Assembly (NCBI GenBank): GCA_029216955.1
Contig: JANAVB010042304.1
Coordinates: 1 to 64,000 of the forward strand
Reading direction: 5' to 3'
DNA length: 64,000 nucleotides
DNA from: Iris pallida
Taxonomy: Eukaryota; Streptophyta; Magnoliopsida; Asparagales; Iridaceae
Shown here: positions 45,895 to 58,680 of the stretch, piece after piece
Numbering within the stretch: the stretch's first letter is position 1
Layout of the letters: each line of letters begins with the position of its first letter
Program-made: the position numbers and the translations under genes
The notes under the pieces: generated by a model
The model's database searches: none
Told to the model about the DNA's origin: nothing
The model's input: the letters and a program-made list of their open reading frames with translations, nothing else

Positions 45895-46785
45895 TCAAGG
45901 TACACACAAAAAAAGATATACCTTGTGAGTCAAACAGGTGTGGATACCGTGATCGGATATCATCCTCACGTTCCCACGTTGACTCTCCCAAAGAGTGATG
46001 ACCCCAAGCAACCCGGACAAGGTTAATTGTTCGGTCTTGAGTATCTTCTCTCTTCGGTCCAAGATAGACACAGGCTGCTCCTCGTAAGACAGGTTGGTAC
46101 CAACAACCAGTTCTGAATGATCGAGGATATGGCTGGGGTCCGAAACATACCTTCGCAATTGAGATACATGAAATACGTCATGCACCTTTCGTAACGAAGG
46201 TGGAAGGGACAAACGATAAGCAACATCGCCTACCCTATCAAGAATAACAAATGGGCCTACGTATCGTGGGCTCAACTTCCCGCGAACGCCAAATCTAATG
46301 ACCCTACGGGTAGGTGAGATCCGCAAGAACACGTGGTCCCCAACAGAAAACTCTAGCGGCCTACGATGCTGGTCCGCCCAATGACGATGTCGATTCTGCG
46401 CAACACGAAGTCGCTCTCTAACTCCCTTAATCACTTCAACCGTCTGGATAATTATTTCTGGGCCTAGCATCTTCCTCTCCCCGATATCATCCCATGCTAG
46501 TGGCGATCTACACTTCTTACCATATAGTGCTTCAAATGGCGCCATCTGGATACTGGGTTGATAACTGTTGTTGTATGAGAACTCAACTAAGTACAGGTGG
46601 CTTTCCCAAGATCCTCCAAAATCTAACGTGCAAGCTCGTAACATGTCTTCTAAGGTCTGAATCGTTCTTTCTGATTGCCCATCTGTCTGCGGGTGGTAAG
46701 CCGTGCTAAATCTTAACTTGGTACCCAGACTATGATGCAAGCTCTTCCAGAAATACGATATGAAACAGGTATCTCGATCCGACAC
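45895..46785 (-). pseudogene. Ty3-2 integrase, core and C-terminal part
   Basis: Begins inside the catalytic core: [10 protein letters not shown] (second Asp), then [15 protein letters not shown] (Glu). Continues with the [16 protein letters not shown] block and the GPF/Y module ([20 protein letters not shown]), then [18 protein letters not shown]. Near 46035 a one-base change moves the tail into another frame, where it reads [20 protein letters not shown] and RSRYPHLF. This tail resembles chromodomain-type termini of plant chromoviruses. Confidence 0.88.
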
Positions 46786-47262
46786 AATACTGACAGGGAC
46801 TCCATGCTGCCTGACTATCTGTTGCTATATAATTCTGCCAACTTTTCTGTGGATTGCCCTACTCTGAAAGGAAGAAAATGTGCTACCTTTGTAAGCCGGT
46901 CTACTATTACCCAAATAGCATCTTTACCACTTGGCGATCTCGGTAAACCGGTCACAAAGTCCATTGTAATATGCTCCCATTTTCATTCCGAAATAGGAAG
47001 CGGCTGCATAGCAACCAGCTGGCCTCTGCTGTTCTGCCTTCACTTGCTGACATACCAAGCAACGGAAAACAAATCTAGCTATCTCCCTCTTCATCCCGTT
47101 CCACCAGAAATGCTGCTTGATATCTTGGTACATCTTGGTCCCTCCAGGATGTATAGAATACTGGAAACTGTGAGCTTCTGCCATAACTTTCTGTCTGATA
47201 TCTCCACTAGGCACACATAGACGTGATCCAATCCTAAGTGTACCATCTTCATGAATTCTCAT
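46786..47262 (-). pseudogene. Ty3-2 integrase, zinc-binding N-terminal part
   Basis: RLCVPSGDIRQKVMAEAHS then HPGGTKMYQDIKQHFWW and FVFRCLVCQQVKAE form the HHCC module. A frame change follows near 47020. The first catalytic Asp region (MDFVTGLPRSPSG) lies in another frame, at about 46930-46965. The frame is lost again near 46830. Confidence 0.82.
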
Positions 47263-48340
47263 CTCCTTCCTGAGTCCTGACTCACATTCTGTCCTAAGCT
47301 TCTGAATCCTTGGGTCCTGTGCCTGAGCCCTCTTCTGCTAAGAGCGTCTGCTACCACATTAGCCTTACCTGGATGATACTGAAGCTCCACGTCATAATCC
47401 TTGATCAGCTCTAACCATCTTCTCTGCCTCATGTTCAGCTCCTTCTGAGTAAAGATGTACTTCAGACTTTTATGGTCTGTGTACATGTCCACTCGGTCAC
47501 CATATAAATAATGTCTCCATAGCTTCAAAGCAAATACTACTGCTGCTAACTCCAAATCATGAGTTGGGTAATTCTTCTCGTGGTCCCGAAGCTGCCTAGA
47601 TGCATACGCTATCACCTTCCCGTGCTGCATGAGGACACATCCAAGTCCTTTACCTGACGCATCACAATATACAGTAAAACCTCCGGGTCCAACTGGCAAT
47701 GTAAGAATAGGCGCTGATATCAACTTCTGCTTCAAATTCTCAAATGATGACTGACATTCTGCCGACCAGACAAATGGCACATCCTTCCGTGTCAAGCGGG
47801 TCATGGCTGCTGAAAGTCTTGCAAAATCTGACACAAACCTTCGGTAATATTCTGCCAATCCCAAGAAACTCCGTACATCAGCTACGGTCTTGGGTACTGG
47901 CCAACTCTCTACTGCTTCTACCTTCTTGGGATCCACTGCTACTCCAGCTCCTGATATGATGTGACCCAGAAATGAAATATGATCCGTCCAGAACTCACAC
48001 TTGCTGAGCTTGGCATACAACTGGTTCTCTCTCAAAACCTGCAACACTTTCCTGAGGTGGTCTTCATGCTCCTCTTCACTAGCAGAATATACGAGAATGT
48101 CGTCGAGAAACACCACGACAATTTGATCTAAATATGGCATAAAGATGCGGTTCATCAAATCCATGAATATAGCCGGAGCATTGGTCAAACCAAACGGCAT
48201 TACTAAGAATTCATAATGCCCATACTTCGACCTGAATGCTGTCTTGGGGATGTCTTCCTTTCGAACCCTCACCTGATGGTACCCTGAATGAAGATCTATC
48301 TTGGAGAAGACTCTGGCCCTGCTCAACTGATCAAAAAGTC
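47259..48340 (-). pseudogene. Ty3-2 reverse transcriptase and RNase H
   Basis: Reads [40 protein letters not shown], the FLDD catalytic box ([11 protein letters not shown]), [19 protein letters not shown] and [19 protein letters not shown]. RNase H follows: [40 protein letters not shown] and [14 protein letters not shown]. One missing T near 48341 separates it from the upstream PRIDD motif. The segment itself is uninterrupted for about 340 codons. Confidence 0.92.
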
Positions 48341-48779
48341 GTCGATCCTTGGTAGTGGGTACTTATTCTTCACTGTCGCCGTATTAAGCTTCCTGTAATC
48401 GATGCATAATCTGGATGATCCATCCTTCTTCCCTACAAGTACCACTGGCACTGCCCATGGTGATATGCTAGCTTGGATAAACTTCTTCTCCTTCAATCTT
48501 CTATATGTTGATATACCTTGGCCTGCTCCGAATCTGCCATTCTGTAAACTCGATCTGATATCGGTTTAGTTCCAGGTGCCAATTCTATACTGAACTCAAT
48601 ATCTCTAACCGGTGGTAGACCTGGAAGTTCTTCAGGAAATACGTCTAGAAATTCTTCAACTACCTTCGGAACTTGAACTTCTTCCATTGCCGTTATTACT
48701 CCTGCTCCTGCTGAGTTGCCTCTGATCTGACTAAGGTGAATCTCTTCATGCCTGGAATATCAAAAGATACACTCCCACT
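48341..48779 (-). pseudogene. Ty3-2 protease-RT linker and RT start, decayed
   Basis: [34 protein letters not shown] is the conserved linker before Ty3 RT. It is followed by a degraded YRMA block (frame stop at 48493), then RT fingers in other frames. Bounded on the right by the inserted solo LTR at 48785. Confidence 0.85.
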
Positions 48780-48784
48780 ACGAC

Positions 48785-50995
48785 TGTAATGCCCCGCTCC
48801 GCACGAGGCATTTTGGTTGGCTTATTGGATGGGATCAGAATATTGGACCGTGACTTATGTTGGGAATCGGGAGAGTTGAGACTGATGTAGTCTCTCTTAG
48901 CTGGCTAGATGGAATGGATATTGGAACGTGGCTCGCTGGTGGAGCTACGCTTAGTGGAATTTTGGGTGAGTGGAACTGTCCTTCCTCCTCCTTACTCCTT
49001 CATGCTTAATAAATGAAGTATTGAAATGCTATGAATTGTCCCTAAATGTCCCATGTTTTAGTTGCTGAATAATAGAGATGCTTGTGCTGAGAATTATTGA
49101 AATGTACAACATATTAAACTGTTAATATGATTCGCTGCCTGAGAATGAATTGATAACATTGCCCCTTATGCTTAACACTGCTGGAACAAGTAGACACTTG
49201 AATAATGAGATGCCTTATGAATGATAGAATAAGAAATGAACTGGCTATGCTATCGAATCAATGAACTGAATGAAACACTAGAATCATGTACTCTCTGTAT
49301 ATCTGTTGCAAGAATATGAAATGCTGCATGTCCCTTATAAGAAAGTTAGGAATGAATAAATGTCCCTATGAAATGAATGAATGTTAAGTTCCTCTTAAGA
49401 AAGGAATGATATGAGATACGTTGCTATGAAGTAATGAATGAGAAATGATAAAGCTGGGATCGTTGAGATCACCAAATGAAATGATGGGAATGATGAAATG
49501 AATAAGTCATTGAATATGACTAATGATGCACTGTTGCCTTTACTTTCCTTAATATATTTTACCATGCGATTATGTTCACAATCGAGTCGGACACGCATTC
49601 GCATGGTCATGGACAACTTGTATACAAGGTTTGAGTAATAATTTCCTCGAACGGTTCCTAGGGCCCTGGGGACCGATTCGGCCTAGGAGGAAATGATGAT
49701 GAGTGCTATGGGAGCACGGATAAGGCGGGGTGGCATAGAGGCTCGCCACCTACTATGCTGACCGCATTATCTTAAAATGAAATGAAATGAGAAGAGTCCA
49801 TATGGTTTAACAACACCAGTGACCATGTAGCCAGGATGCATGCTAATGAATGTTTTGTGCAGGCAGAGTAAGTATATCAGATAACCTGTAATTGATACAG
49901 GTACGAGGAGTCGGCTATCGGTAAGAAATCACATAATTGTGATATTGTATAAGTTGGTTTAACTTGCCTGCTTAACATGTTCCATTTAGTATGCTAGAAA
50001 GATGCCTTGCTATAATCATTGCTCAAACACAACATACATGCTAAGTGATGCTTGAAGTGAGAACTGTTATAACATGTTTAAAATGTTAATGTTAACGATG
50101 CCTCAATGATGCCTTTTCATGATAACACCTAGTATGCCTCAATGATGCCTTTGCATGATAACACCAAGAATGATAAATGATATGTCCACATGAATGCTAC
50201 TAAGAATATGTTTACATGCTTCACTCTGATTATTGCCCATGAACTGTAAACTGATGCTAGGCCCCAAATAGAAAGATCACTCTAATAAATGCATGCTTAA
50301 ATGATCACCTTAAATGTTGGTTTATGCGAGTGGGTTGGATTCTGCTCGCCAGTACATAGATGATGTGCTGACCCACGTTTTGTGGGCAGGTGCTTGTGCT
50401 TGGAATGTTCTACACACGAAGTTTAGCTGGATTGGTCCCGCGGCATCGAAGATTTGTTGGGCATACAGAAGCTCTCCTTGCACAAGATGATGTCTTCTGT
50501 TTATAAAGGACATAATGTATGGAACATTGTAATCAGTTGTACCAGTGAGATTGTAAGCCAAGTCGGTATATCGAGTTGTAATCCATTATATCCAAATATC
50601 AAATGTAAGCTGTATAGCATTGTTCAGTTGGTTTCCATATAAAGTGAGATGTGCTGTAATTATTGTACTTCAATACAAGTCTTGTACTCTTCTTCAATTA
50701 TCAATAAAGAGAATAAAGTTCTACATATCTCTGTGTGGCTTCAAGTTATCTTTTTCTCCACTGCTATAAAGAAGTGATGTACTTCTATTCAATAAGAAAG
50801 ATTGTCCTCATTAAATTCAATTTATCTGCTTCTGCCGCTGCGATGTGTTCCTATTTGAAGAATAATCGATTATGTACCATCTTTGCCTTGTACAAGTGCA
50901 ATACCAGACTTGTACGGCATCACGCCCAAGCGAGGACGATCGATTCCAAGAGATAAAATATGTGAATAAATGACTCTATGAATCGGGGCGTGACA
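48785..50995. mobile_element. Solo LTR (2.2 kb), TSD acgac, inside the Ty3-2 protease
   Basis: tgtaatgccccgctccgc to ggggcgtgaca, TG...CA, with a perfect duplication acgac (48780-48784, 50996-51000). Removing it restores the protease reading from ATIDCR into SGSVSFDIPG on the minus strand. It has no internal coding region. An aataaagagaataaag stretch near 50702 hints at plus orientation. Its edges resemble the Ty3 LTRs (ccccg...cggggc), but the body is a different family. Confidence 0.88.
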
Positions 50996-51000
50996 ACGAC

Positions 51001-51330
51001 AATCTATTGTCGCATGACTGTCTTTCAGCCAGTCCATGCCTAAGATAACGTCGAAATTTCCAACAGAAAATTTTATCAACCGGGCGGGTAAGGAATGCCC
51101 GCAAACTACAATACTACACGCTAGAATAACTCTACTAACTCCTACGAGCCCATTACCAGTGAGTATATACAACCTCCCTGGCAATGCCTCGAACTCCATT
51201 CCTAGCCGTGTCGTAAATTGTACAGATATAAATGAGTGGGATGCTCCCGAATCAAACAATGCTACTACGGGATATGAGGCGACGAAAACGTTACATGCCA
51301 AACATCTTCCGATGCTAGTGCCTCCTCCAA
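51001..51330 (-). pseudogene. Ty3-2 aspartic protease, split by the solo LTR
   Basis: VALFDSGASHSFISVQFTTR LG carries the DSGA active site. FDVILGMDWLKDSHATIDCR is the second conserved block. The frame then enters the inserted LTR at 50995. The rest of the domain resumes below 48785. The enzyme would process Gag-Pol. Confidence 0.9.
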
Positions 51331-51800
51331 GGACAGTGTGAATGCCTGTCCTCGACCTCCTTGCTGGTTCCCATGTTATGGCCTAGCCTGGTTCTACTGC
51401 TGGCCCCTTCCTTGATGATGTTGGGGTGGTCTATACTGGTGTTGCTGCATCGGCGGTCCCTGCTGTCGATACATCTGAGCCTGCGGACGCTGTGCCAACG
51501 GCCTTACTGCCACTGCTGGTCCTCGATACTGCCCTGCCCCTGGTGCTGGCAGAGCAGGAAACTGCTGCCCTGGTCTTCCTGACCTCGAATTCATGGGACA
51601 TGTGGTAACCCGATGGTCTGGATTTCCACATATCAGATACAGTCCATTCAATGTCCGACACACATCTCTAGTGTGCCCCATCTTCCCATAATAAATGCAG
51701 CCCACCGAGGGTTGCTGGTTCTTCCTCTGTTGCTGTTGCTGCTGCCTGGGTGGTGGTACTGGTCCTCGTATTGCCACATCGTGGATACGAATGCCAGTGG
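51331..51800 (-). pseudogene. Ty3-2 gag nucleocapsid region
   Basis: Gln/Pro-rich, with two imperfect knuckles: CIYYGKMGHTRDVC, which has lost its second Cys, and CGNPDHRVTTC. RPQAQMYRQQGPPMQQHQYR forms the low-complexity tail. Loss of a metal ligand agrees with decay. Confidence 0.8.
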
Positions 51801-52830
51801 ATGGTGCTGTTGTTCGGGGCGCTGCTCCCCCTCCTCCTTCAATCTGACTGTGGGGTCTCTTCTGACCCCAATCCTTACTGCAAGCCTTTGAATGGTGATC
51901 TCATGCCTCCGGGTTGCCGTCAATATCTCATCAAAAGTCTGGTAATTGTGCTCTTCTATAAATTGCAAGAGTTCAAGATGAAACCCTTGTTGAAACCTCA
52001 TAGCCCTCTGGCGCTCCGTCGCTACCATCTCTGGGGCAAATCTACTCAATCTGCAGAACTTCGCTGCATAAGCATCTACAGTCTTGCCAGCCTGCCTGAG
52101 GCTGATAAATTTCTATTACAGCTCAAACTGTGCCACAACTCTATAGTACTTCGTCTTGAATCTTGCTGTGAAATCGTCCCAAGCAACGGGACGTCTGATG
52201 CCCACTTCCTCTGATTCCCACCAATCACGTACGAGATCCTGAAGTGACAACTTCACTAGATCCACACGTTCTTCTACCGGCACCTTAGCCGCCGTCAAAA
52301 TAGCCTCAATATCCTTAAGCCATGTATCTGCTGAGATGGCATCCTCCGTGCCCTCAAAACGGCGGGGGTTGTACTTATAAAACCTGGCTGACGCTCATGA
52401 ATCAGTCCTCGCTCCTCTTTCTAAAGCCGTCTGCAATCCTTGGTTGAGTAGCACATTCTGCTCTTGTAGCTGAGTGTGCATGCGTTGCTGGGCCAACATC
52501 TGATGTTGCTGAGTAGCCATCATTCCTCTCATGATCACCAGAAGGGCTGGTGTGTCCACTTGGGTAGGTGGAACTGTCGGTGGGGGTGGAATGTCCGGAT
52601 ACTGCGATCCAGCTGCTGGTTCCACTATCACTTCTTGTTAGATAGCCTCATGAAGTGGTTCTGACCCTTGTTGCTGACCAACCTGGTCAGGTTGTCCATG
52701 CTGCTCTTGTTGTTGTTGCCCAATCCTGACAGATGCGGACGAGGTGCCCCTAAGAAAAGGGACAAGAGAACAATCAAACGACCGGACATGAAGGATCAAT
52801 GAAGTCAAAGGATACTGGAATGTCAAGCTA
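51801..52830 (-). pseudogene. Ty3-2 gag capsid region
   Basis: Pieces in several frames: MMATQQHQMLAQQRMHTQLQ (start region, 52395-52631), RVDLVKLSLQDLVRDWWESE and AWDDFTARFKTKYYRVVAQF (52116-52298), and RFAPEMVATERQRAMRFQQG FHLELLQFI (51648-52049). The order and motifs match plant Ty3 gag (retrotrans_gag). At least three indels or stops separate them. Confidence 0.82.
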
Positions 52831-52946
52831 GAGTTGAGAGTAACGAATCATGAGATCAAGGGAAAACATGTGTGATTGAGACATCCTATAAATCAAAACA
52901 CCCCACAAGTCTGAAATCATACCTGCATGGGCCACCACTTTAACCT

Positions 52947-55900
52947 TGTCACGTCCCAGAACCAGAATACTGAAGAGCGGGGAATGACTCAGCCAGCTAC
53001 GTATTACGGATAGATGAATACCGTATAATACGATTAATGTTGTCTAAAAGACGAGGGGGTGCATACTACATGAAAGTCTTACTATGGTCACTTCACATCT
53101 ATTGTCTCAATCATTCAAATAAGAAACAGAAATAGAGAACATGTGAGATAAAGCAGTAAGACGTCCCAAATGCTGTCAAAATGTTTTGATATCTGGCTTT
53201 ACTAAACATAGCCAGATTGATGTAGCCAAAAGTATACACAATTGTTATCAGCTGCAGCCTGACTTTAGTTACAATTATGTAAAAAGTAAGTACAAGACAA
53301 TCCGACTAATATGTCGGTGCCAAACGGCAAGGTATAAAGTAGATAACAAGACGAGCGGGGAAGTAAGAAACCCACTCGAGTCCTCCTGCGATCATCCCTC
53401 TAGTGTTGACCATTGGAGGTAGAAGTAAGCTGGATCCTCGGGGACTGGCTCTAAATCTGGCCATGCAAAACCAGAGAGGTTAGACCTCTAATAGCAAGTA
53501 CCACAAGGAAGCACGACATGAGAACTAAAACCAGTAATGAGAAATATATAATAGATCTCTGCTTTCCACTAGGATTCACATCACATCACGACACTTCGAA
53601 CCAACCTCCCAACCAAACAAGGACAGAAGTTGGCCCGTCATGTCCTGACGTTCTGATCATCCCAGTTAGGTAACAGAGTAGGTACAGTGCACAAATAAAT
53701 CATCTTGAACGGCCAATCAAATCCTACGGCTTGCTATTTTGAGTCCAAGCTATCCTAGAATTATGCAAATAGGGATTCCTCAGTTCTTACTATGTGCAAG
53801 CAAGGCTAGTCTATCCAATCAATCAATTGCGCCAATCATGTAATTAGACGAGTCCCAGCGGGACGCCCGCCGTTAATATAGCATGTACAATAATATAAGC
53901 AGATACTGTTCCCTGCCCGTGTGACAGATTTACAGTATCTGTGGGAACCAGCCGGCCCGTCGGGCACTTAATAGTCCCAAGGGGGCTGCCATATAAGAAC
54001 TCGGGAATCCATCTCTCCATGCCATCATTATTTTATTTAGCTTAATAGTCTCTACGTTGAGTGAAGTTCCTTGCCGTGGATCATGGTCATTCAAATGAGT
54101 ACTTTTGTACGGGGTACGATATGCGCAACCCTACAACGATACCCGTGCGGCTAGGTTGTAGGTTTTACATAGCGTGATGCAACAATCAAATCTGACCACG
54201 GAGTAATCATGCCTTGACCATAAAGTACACATGCTGTTTTTGTAAAATAAATAAATAATTTGAAGCCTGCATGTGCCTGTATGCCAATATTCGGGATTGG
54301 CTAATCGAGTACAATAGTTTATTACATGAACGTGTCTCATTCATTTCATTCAATAAGACGACTAGCTAGTCTCTTAGTTCCAACTAGGAACGCATGATCA
54401 ATTTTAGTCAAGATAACCATTATCATCAAGGGTGACAAGGCATGAAAGTCAAATAGTATTCAGTGGAGTCGAGTCTACGACTCTCAGGGTTTAATTCCAG
54501 TCAATCGGGGTATCTATAGCTCAATTCACGACACATGGTACATCTCACGTAACAATCTATATTTAACAGAAATATTAACATGTCATGGTTATATCAAGTT
54601 TATGCAAAAAGACGTAAGAATATAAAATGGACGTTAAATATCTAAATAGATATCAATATACAGGGCTATAGAAGATCCAGGGTAAGCAGGCTACTCTCAT
54701 GTCAGCCTACGCTCATGTCAGCGTACGCTCATGTCAAGCTACGCTCAAGCCAGCGTACGCTCGGGTCATGCTACGCTCAGGTCAAGCTAGCGTATGCAAG
54801 TCATACGCTCCCAAAAGGCAGCGTATGAACTCCATACGACTCCTAACCATCCAAGTCAGCGTATGCAAGTCATACGCTCCCAAAAGGCAGCATATGAACT
54901 CCATACGACTCCTGACCATCCAAGTCAGCGTATGCAAGTCATACGCTCCCAAAAGGCAGCATATGAACTCCATACGACTCCTGACCATCCAAGTCAGCGT
55001 ATACAAGTCATACGCTCCCAAAAGAAGCGTATGAACTCTATATGACTCCTGACCATCCAAGTCAGCGTATGCAAGTCATACGCTCCCAAAAGGCAGCGTA
55101 TGAACTCCATACGACTCCTGACCATCCAAGTCAGCGTATGCAAGTCATACGCTCCCAAAAGGCAGCGTATGAACTCCATACGACTCCTGACCATCCAAGT
55201 CAGCGTATGTAAGTCATACGCTCCCAAAAGGCAGCGTATGAACTCCATACGACTCCTGACCATCCAAGTCAGCGTATGCAAGTCATACATTTCCAAAAGG
55301 AAGCGTATGGGGACTGCGCTGCACTAAAGAGCGCACACAACTCAGTGGAATAAGCTAAAAAGCTTGCACTGCTCACTGTCTTCTCCAAACAGCAAGAACT
55401 CCATGGGTGCACCCCAAAGCTTCAAAAGTCTATAACTTGGTCAAAACAAGTCCAAATCCAACTTTCTAAAGGTCAAAATTGGGTAGAATAAACTTCTCTA
55501 CAACATGGAACCATCAAAACTTGAAAATAAAGAAGTTTGATAGATCAAAACCACCAAACTCCGAAAATAACTCATTTCTAGATCTACAAAAATTAAGACT
55601 TCGAAATGAAAAATGCCAAGTTCTAAACTCTCTTAGGATCTTGCGAGAAAGATAAATGAACTACAAAAACATGGGTTCTCATGGGGAGCAAGTTGTACTT
55701 GCCTACGGTTTGGTAGGTGGAGAGAGTAATGAAGAAGAAGAAGAGGAGTAATGGTGAGAATGAGTAATGAGAAGAGAGAATAGAGAGGGTGGCTTTAAAT
55801 AGAAAAGGGGGTGGTAGGTGGGAGTTGGGCCGGGTCCAATGGATCGGGTTGTAGGGGATCCAACCAAGGCCAACCCGAACCCAAAGCCTAGCTAAAGCAG

Positions 55901-56115
55901 AGAATAAAAGCAGGAAATAAATTGCAGAAATATAATTGCAGGAAATAAATTAATCATGAAAATTTAAAGAGCAGATTAATTAATTAACATGAAATTAAAA
56001 GAATTTAAATACAGGATAATACATGATAAATATTAAATAAATACATGATAAATACTAAATAAATACACATGAGTTGTACAGTATAAAATATGCATTTTAC
56101 GAACGGGAAGTGACA
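52947..56115 (-). repeat. 5' LTR of Ty3-2
   Basis: 3169 bp, 201 bp longer than the 3' LTR, mostly because it has about three more 69-bp units. Ends tgacag-like on minus next to gag. The expected initiator-Met PBS is not seen; the adjacent minus-strand sequence is aggttaaagtggtggccc. Confidence 0.92.
54690..55310 (-). repeat. 69-bp hairpin tandem array in the 5' LTR, ~7 units
   Basis: Units begin at 54789, 54858, 54927, 54996 (shortened by a few bases), 55064, 55133 and 55202, with a decayed end unit at 55271. Same agcgtatg / catacgct arms as in the 3' LTR. Confidence 0.95.
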
Positions 56116-56120
56116 CACTC

Positions 56121-56345
56121 CCTCTGAGATTCAGGAGACGGCTATCAGGTATTACTCAGACTTATTTAATAAATCTGATTATCTAACGAATTTTCTTGAG
56201 TTAATATGCAAAAGAATAGTTACGCCTGCGGGCAATCGCACCCTTATGGGGACGGTAACCATGGAAGAAGTGGAAGCAATTATTATTCGGGCTGATCCGA
56301 ACAAGACTCCGGGCCCTGATGGTTTTGGAAGTAAATTTTAAAGGT
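56121..56345 (+). pseudogene. LINE pre-RT and RT start
   Basis: In frame after the Ty3 insertion: YYSDLFNKSDYLTNFLELIC, then VEAIIIRADPNKTPGPDGFG SKF, the conserved K(A/T)PGPDGF motif that opens RT in plant LINEs. A TAA and a frameshift at about 56338 end it. Confidence 0.88.
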
Positions 56346-57549
56346 ACACTGGCAAGACTTGAAGGAACAGGTTCTTGAAGTTGTCCGAGATTTTTTCAGT
56401 ACGGGGCGTCTTCTGCGTGAGCTCAACCACACCTTCCTCGTACTTATCCCGAAGAAAGAGGGAGCTTCCCTTCTTGCAGATTTTCGTCCTATTTCATGTT
56501 GCAATTACTTATATAAAGTGATTACTCACCTGATGTGTAAACGTATGGAAGGCATAATGCAGGAGTTGATTTCCCCTAATCAAGCTGCTTTCATAAAAGG
56601 GAGGGACATTGCGGAGAATAATCTACTAGCACATGAGCTCATTCGAAATTTCAACAAGGTGGGCTGCAACAAATCTTGCTCAAAACTGGATTTACGGAAG
56701 GCATATGACACGATATATCGAGATTTTATATGTCATATTATGCTGGAGATGGGATTCGAGAAGAAGTGGGTTGATCGGGTTCGTGAATGCATTACGACTC
56801 CGACGTTCTCCGTCCTCCTGGATGGCCAATCATATGGTTTTATCAAGAGTAACAGGGGTATTCGCCAAGGTGACCCCCTCTCCCCATATTTATTCTCTAT
56901 AATTATGGAGTATTTTTCTTGTTTGATGGACTCTGCAGTGATTAGAAAGAAGATTACTCCAATTTTCAAACATATCAAGCCTCATATTTCGCATCTTATT
57001 TACGCGGACGATCTATTAGTGTTTATGACCCCTACTTGGAGAGGAATTCAGGAGCTGTAAGATATTTTGGAGACTTTTGGAAAATTAACAGGGCTTCGTC
57101 TGAATCATGACAAAAGTACAATCTACTTCAACTCTCATTGTGATAGACAGGTTGAAAGAGCAGCAGCTTTGGGTGTTGAGCGGGGTAGCCTTCCAGTCAA
57201 ATATCTCGGGGTTCCGTTGTCGGTTAATTATGCCCGGGATACGGAGTGTCAGACTCTTGTAGAATATACACAACGAAGGGTTGAAGGATGGCACGCAAGG
57301 ATTTTATCGTTCGCCGGTCACATCGAGCTTGTTCGCTCGGTCATCACTTCTATTATCCGATTCTGGCTTCAAGCTATTATGCTACCTATGGCGACTATCA
57401 GACAGATAGAGAAAACCTGTGCCAATTTTATCTGGCGTGGGGGGATGCACGGGATTACTTGGGAGACGTTATGCCGCCCAACTGAGGAAGGGGGAGTTGG
57501 CTTGTATAATTTTCGGAACCTCCGAGACGTGGCAGGATCCAAACTGACA
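56340..57549 (+). pseudogene. LINE reverse transcriptase
   Basis: LVLIPKKEGASLLADFRPIS CCNYLYKVI, then PNQAAFIKGRDIAENNLLAH, SKLDLRKAYDTIYRDFICHI, NRGIRQGDPLSPYLFSIIME and the YADD catalytic box (HLIYADDLLVF). One in-frame TAA at 57058 follows; the thumb continues (TFGKLTGLRLNHDKSTIYFN, VKYLGVPLS), and INxFxWRG-type and GGVGLYNFRNL motifs run to a TAG at 57550. This is the target-primed RT of an L1-type element. Confidence 0.92.
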
Positions 57550-58370
57550 TAGAAATTATTGACGTCCAATTCTATCTGGGCGACATGGATGAGAAGCCGC
57601 TACACCAAATGGTCCAATTTTTGGTGTCAGACTGTAAATAGTAACGACTCGATCGTGTTCAAAAGGGCCTGCCATTATCGAAACTCCCTGCGTACATTGC
57701 TTCATCGCGTTATAAAGGACGGAACTGAGACCATGCTGTGGCAGGAGCCATGGTTCTCAGCTCAACCGCTGGGTGAGCGGTACGGCGGCCTCGTGCGGGG
57801 ATGGACGCACAAACAGGACCGGGTTAGTTGTATTGTGAGACCGGGGGGAATCCGGCGGTGAATATCTACACGCGGAGGTTCAGCGAAGAAATCCTAGCAG
57901 TTCGCATTGATCCTGAAATCGAAAAAGATGAGTGGATATGGAACGAATCGAATGAAGCGCGCTTCAGTTATTCTTCTGCTTATAACCTCTACCGATCACA
58001 TCATCCTACATGGGATTGGGAGGATCTCGTATGGATGAAGGGGTCCGCTCGGAAATTCCAGCTTTGCCTATACAAGTTGTGTTTGGGAAGATTATTAACA
58101 CTTGACAGACTCGTCAGGTTCGGAGTGAGAGTAGACACCCATGGTTGCGTTTATATGGACAAGGGCAGGAGAATTTAAATCATCTCTTCTTTGATTGTCC
58201 GTTTTCGTGGTACATTTGGTCGGTTCAGAGTCAGAAGTTACAGATTGATTCGGAAGGAAATCGAAGTTGGAGGATTATTGCTGAACTGATCAGGAGAGAG
58301 AAGAGAAAGGGTTCCAGCTGGTATAGAGAAGCGCGTCTCCGGTTGGCTGCTGTGGTCTGGCACATTTGAA
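57550..58370 (+). pseudogene. LINE C-terminal zf-RVT region
   Basis: Fragments in two frames: WATWMRSRYTKWSNFWCQ, DGTETMLWQEPWFSAQPLGE, WNESNEARFSYSSAYNLYRS and FQLCLYKLCLGRLLTLDRLV RFGV. After a frame change: NLNHLFFDCPFSWYIWSVQS. These are the zf-RVT motifs (FS...AY, W...L, HLFF.CPFS..IW) that follow RT in plant non-LTR elements. An expected Cys of the finger is out of frame. Confidence 0.85.
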
Positions 58371-58556
58371 GGGAAAGAAATTGTAGAATTTTCGAAGGGT
58401 TGGTAACCCCGAATATAGGTATCATAAAAAGTGTAGAGTTTGATGTAGAAACATTGGGATACATCCCATTACTGATGGTGTAAGAGGAGGTGGGGTGTAA
58501 TATTTTCTCCTATTTTGAATAAAATTACCATTATTCAAATATATATACATATTTTT

Positions 58557-58575
58557 TTAATATATATATATATAT

Positions 58576-58636
<61 letters not shown>
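58557..58636. repeat. (AT)n microsatellite at the LINE 3' end
   Basis: Two AT runs split by a short T-rich gap, just after the LINE tail. Masks the LINE target duplication. Confidence 0.9.
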
Positions 58637-58637
<1 letters not shown>

Positions 58638-58680
58638 TTTTATTCGGTTTTGGACCAAAACCGACACATAAAACCGAAAT

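Larger units (their letters stand above)
42722..56115 (-). mobile_element. Ty3 LTR retrotransposon (Ty3-2) with ~3 kb LTRs, TSD cactc
   Basis: LTRs 42722-45689 and 52947-56115 flank minus-strand gag, protease, RT, RNase H and integrase. The duplication cactc is perfect (42717-42721, 56116-56120) and lies in the LINE frame. A purine tract (aaggagggtagaga on minus) precedes the 3' LTR. A solo LTR splits the protease. The coding region has several indels. The integrase tail ends with [14 protein letters not shown] in one frame, a chromovirus-like C-terminus. Confidence 0.93.
36422..58545 (+). mobile_element. 5'-truncated L1-type LINE, interrupted twice
   Basis: Three plus-strand blocks form one LINE: zinc-knuckle ORF1 end and endonuclease start (36422-37422), endonuclease end and linker (41776-42721), RT to 3' end (56121-58545). 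The junctions rejoin exactly when the LTR elements with TSDs gttgc and cactc are removed. The 3' end has a gaataaaat-like signal and A/T run. The 5' end begins inside ORF1. LINE TSDs are not resolvable in the AT-rich flanks. Many frameshifts and stops. Confidence 0.88.
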
